This document shows positions 6,526 to 8,744 of a stretch of DNA of 8,744 bases, in pieces. The translations under genes were made by a program, and so were the position numbers. Numbering within the stretch: the stretch's first letter is position 1; each line of letters begins with the position of its first letter. Source of the stretch: Chloroflexi bacterium RBG_16_56_11 (GTDB lineage Bacteria; Chloroflexota; Dehalococcoidia; Dehalococcoidales; RBG-16-60-22); the NCBI GenBank assembly GCA_001796865.1, contig MGNQ01000022.1, forward strand, positions 30,086 through 38,829, written 5' to 3'. The notes under the pieces were generated by a model, which was not told where the DNA came from, did no database searches, and saw only the letters and a list, made by a program, of their open reading frames with translations.

Positions 6526-6990
6526 TTAGCCTTTAAAGATATTTTCCGCGGCCTTCTCCGCCGGCCCGGCGACACCGCGGTCGCGCTCAGCGAACCTCAG
6601 CGCACCGGTCGGGCACATCTCGGCGCATTTCGGGTTGCCGCCGCACACGTCGCACATGAGCACTTCGTTGTCCGGCGCCACGATAACCGCCCCGAAGGGA
6701 CAGGCCGCCACGCAGAGGGTGCAGTTATTGCACCTCTCCCTATCGATGCTCACCCAGCCGGTTGCCTGGTCTTTGACTATCGCCTTACGACGGCAGGCTT
6801 TGATACAGGCCGGACTCTTGCAATTCAGACAGATATGCGGGACCATCAGCCCGTCCATTACCAGCCTTTCGATGAAAATCCTGGACCGGCCGGTCCCGGC
6901 CTCTTTCACTTTGACTAGGGAGCAGGCGAGCTGGCACATGCCGCAGCCCGTGCATGAGTCTGCCCGGATAAAAAACGTTTTCTGGCTCAT
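6526..6990 (-). CDS. 4Fe-4S ferredoxin-type electron-transfer subunit (16 Cys, four clusters), AOR partner
   Basis: This 154-aa cytoplasmic iron-sulfur protein resembles the HycB/DmsB and AorA-like family. Four cysteine quartets are visible: C13/16/19/23, C54/57/62/66, C87/90/93/97 ('CNNCTLCVAACPFG') and C113/116/122/126 ('CDVCGGNPKCAEMCPTGA'). This is enough for four [4Fe-4S] clusters in an electron wire. The gene overlaps the AOR stop by 4 nt (ATGA), which points to translational coupling and a stoichiometric partner; the only upstream Shine-Dalgarno-like GGAG is too far away (14 nt), consistent with coupling. It probably takes electrons from the AOR tungsten-pterin site and passes them to ferredoxin or another acceptor. 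No FAD subunit of the AorC type is present in the window. The stop is TAA at 6528-6526. Similar subunits also occur with BamB-type enzymes, so the exact complex is uncertain. Confidence 0.92.
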   Translation of the reverse strand: MSQKTFFIRADSCTGCGMCQLACSLVKVKEAGTGRSRIFIERLVMDGLMVPHICLNCKSPACIKACRRKAIVKDQATGWVSIDRERCNNCTLCVAACPFGAVIVAPDNEVLMCDVCGGNPKCAEMCPTGALRFAERDRGVAGPAEKAAENIFKG

Positions 6991-8744
6991 ATCAGATGTG
7001 ACGGCTCCGCGTCCAGTTTCAGCCGGACCAGTGTCTCCGGCCTCGGGGCGCCTTCTTTGGTCCAGCCGCGTATTTCATAGTATTCATCAAGGGCCTTATC
7101 GTATTCGGCCCGGTCGAGCTTTTCGCCCTGCAGCGGCTCCAGCGGCTGTGGCTGGAAGTAGATTGAAGGGGGGATATCACCCGCGCGCATGACGCCGGTC
7201 TCGCGGCGGATGAACATTCTCTGAAGGTTCCAGACCCTTTCGCCGATTTCCATGAGCTCATCCGGCGTGACATCCCATCCCTTGACGGCCTTAAGCGTCT
7301 CACAAAACTGGGCATAGCCCAGGTTATGGGTGGAGCCGGGGTAGATCGTGGCGAACTTGCAGTAGCCTAGGGAATCGGCCATGGTGGTGAAGTGCTGCGT
7401 CCACACAGCCATCCAGGCCTTCCCTTCCCAGGAACGGAAATCGGAGGCGACAGGGCGGCCGTATATTTTTTGCAGGACCTCGGGGGGCATCGCGAAAAAC
7501 TCGAGGGCGCAGCGGCCTTTGAGGTGGTCGCTGCCGCGGCTGGCGGTGGAAGCCGCCAGAGAGGTGGCCCGCGAGGCCCGGGTGTTTTCCGGGCTTTCAT
7601 GTATCATGCCCCGCTGCGTGTACAGGTACTTACCGGAGCCCCGGCCGATGACGTCAGCCGACCGTGATGCCTGCTGACCTATCATCCCTCCCAGGCCTTC
7701 GTTCCGGGCCATCTGGTGAATAAGGGCGAGAACCGACTCCTTGTTGCCCCAGTCCAGGTTCAATCCACCGGTATCTTTATCATTGATAATGCCCCGTTGC
7801 CACAGCTCCATCAACCAGGAGATATAGCTGCTCGTCGAGCCGACATCCAGGCCGTAGCGGTTAATAAGGGTATTGGCCGCCAGTACCAGGTCCCAGTCGG
7901 GGTTGCCTACCGCCGGCCCGAATCCGGCCATCATGTAGTACTCGGGGCCTTCACCCCAGGTCCCGGCGTAAGGACCCGAATCGATGCGGTAGCGATGGCT
8001 GCACCGTAGCGGGCAGGCGAAACAGGCCAGTGTTTTGGTCTTATACTGCTCCTCGAAAATTTCGTCATCGAGCTTGCCTTCCGCTTCAGCGAAGTAGTTG
8101 AACTGGTTATTTTTCACGGAAATCATCCCGCTCTGGTTCTGAATGCCAAAAATGGTCAGCGTGCCGTAGCGGGAGATGACCGGATAAATCTTGGTGGAGG
8201 TTATCTGACGAAAGTGATTGCTATATGTTTCCAGCATTTTTCCCGGGTCATGGGGCTTGAGGCTTCCGCGGCCCCTGACGGCGATGGCCTTAAGCATTTT
8301 CGAGCCCATGATGCAGCCCATGCCCGTCCGGCCGGCGGCGCGTTTCAAACCATGTATGATGTTGGCGAAGCGAACGAGATTTTCTCCCGCCTGGCCGATT
8401 TTGACGATTTGAATGTGCTGGTCGCCGAGGTCGTCTTTAATCAGCTCTTCGCATTCATAGGTGTCTTTGCCCCACAGGAATAATGCGTCGCGGAACTCTA
8501 TCTCGCCGTCGTGAATCCAGAGATATGTTGGCCTGTCAGCTTTGCCCTTAATGACAAGATGCTGAAAACCGGCGAACTTAAGCTCGGCCGACCAGTGTCC
8601 CCCGGAGTTGCTCATCCCCAGGCCACCTTCTCCCTCGGCGGACTTCGACGCGACGGAAAAGCGTGACGAGGAGACATCATAGCCGGATATAAGGCCCGCC
8701 CCGAAAATGAGGACGTTTTCCGGGCTTAAGGGATCGACTCCGGC
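6987..8744 (-). CDS. Aldehyde ferredoxin oxidoreductase (AOR) family tungsten/molybdenum-pterin enzyme, N-terminus outside window
   Basis: The frame is open from the right edge to TGA at 6989-6987, giving 585 visible residues. The ATG at 8615 is internal: 43 residues before it are clear AOR sequence ('DPLSPENVLIFGAGL', 'SSSRFSVASKSAEGEGGLG'), so perhaps 20-40 residues are missing at the 5' end. Numbered from the edge, the N-terminal pterin-binding domain includes 'GGHWSAELKFAGF' and 'AGRTGMGCIMGSKMLKAIAV' (137-156). The [4Fe-4S] ligands are C241, C244 and C248 ('CFACPLRC') plus C462 ('DSLGYCKF'). 'WGEGPEYYMMAGFGP' (263-277) is a conserved active-site stretch. These enzymes oxidise aldehydes to acids and reduce ferredoxin, using a bis-pterin W (or Mo) site in the cytoplasm. 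It leads an operon with the ferredoxin and the esterase; the promoter lies outside the window. Close relatives include aromatic AORs and BamB of benzoyl-CoA reductase, and the substrate cannot be told from sequence. Confidence 0.95.
   Translation of the reverse strand, partial: AGVDPLSPENVLIFGAGLISGYDVSSSRFSVASKSAEGEGGLGMSNSGGHWSAELKFAGFQHLVIKGKADRPTYLWIHDGEIEFRDALFLWGKDTYECEELIKDDLGDQHIQIVKIGQAGENLVRFANIIHGLKRAAGRTGMGCIMGSKMLKAIAVRGRGSLKPHDPGKMLETYSNHFRQITSTKIYPVISRYGTLTIFGIQNQSGMISVKNNQFNYFAEAEGKLDDEIFEEQYKTKTLACFACPLRCSHRYRIDSGPYAGTWGEGPEYYMMAGFGPAVGNPDWDLVLAANTLINRYGLDVGSTSSYISWLMELWQRGIINDKDTGGLNLDWGNKESVLALIHQMARNEGLGGMIGQQASRSADVIGRGSGKYLYTQRGMIHESPENTRASRATSLAASTASRGSDHLKGRCALEFFAMPPEVLQKIYGRPVASDFRSWEGKAWMAVWTQHFTTMADSLGYCKFATIYPGSTHNLGYAQFCETLKAVKGWDVTPDELMEIGERVWNLQRMFIRRETGVMRAGDIPPSIYFQPQPLEPLQGEKLDRAEYDKALDEYYEIRGWTKEGAPRPETLVRLKLDAEPSHLI

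Noticed and set aside
6987..8615. AOR as a complete 542-residue protein starting at 8615
   Set aside because: The frame stays open to the window edge and encodes recognisable AOR N-terminal sequence, so the gene is truncated by the window and the ATG at 8615 is internal.
1..8744. CRISPR arrays, tRNA or rRNA genes, transposases, integrase sites, phage or toxin-antitoxin genes
   Set aside because: I saw no direct-repeat arrays, RNA-like structures or mobile-element proteins on either strand. All long stretches are explained by metabolic genes.

Overview
The window looks like part of a catabolic region from an anaerobic, moderately GC-rich bacterium. The evidence is a tungsten/molybdenum-pterin aldehyde:ferredoxin oxidoreductase (AOR) with a ferredoxin carrying four [4Fe-4S] clusters, a UroD/MtaA-superfamily protein and a thiamine-diphosphate (ThDP) decarboxylase. 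This mix is common in uncultured sediment lineages such as Dehalococcoidia (Chloroflexota) and Desulfobacterota. That placement is a guess from gene content; no rRNA or tRNA is present to fix it.

Layout, left to right. (1) The 3' end of a CocE/NonD-type hydrolase (+), running in from the left edge. (2) A convergent GntR-family regulator with a C-terminal periplasmic-binding-protein-like domain (-). (3) A 145-bp AT-rich divergent promoter region with two dyads built from one half-site, TAATC. (4) A two-gene + strand unit: a UroD-superfamily protein (1873-3219) and a benzoylformate-decarboxylase-like ThDP enzyme (3263-4939). (5) A convergent - strand operon entering from the right edge: AOR (5' end cut off), a 16-cysteine ferredoxin (ATGA overlap with AOR) and a type-B carboxylesterase. 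The esterase reading frame is broken by one in-frame TAG at 6354-6356, where a CAG (Gln) codon would fit. The genes are tightly packed; no gene-free stretch exceeds 300 bp.

How the parts might work together (inference): the ThDP enzyme could decarboxylate a 2-oxoacid to an aldehyde. The AOR could oxidise the aldehyde to the acid and pass electrons through the ferredoxin, as in anaerobic phenylalanine degradation. The ester hydrolases could feed substrate in. The GntR regulator is adjacent and divergent to the UroD/ThDP pair, so it probably controls that pair and itself. Its effector domain belongs to a family annotated as molybdate-binding-like, a possible link to the W/Mo-dependent AOR. No mobile element, CRISPR array, RNA gene or clearly new defence system was seen. 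The points most worth checking are the amber-interrupted esterase, the paired TAATC dyads, the UroD protein without the usual zinc motif, and the possible ThDP-AOR pathway.
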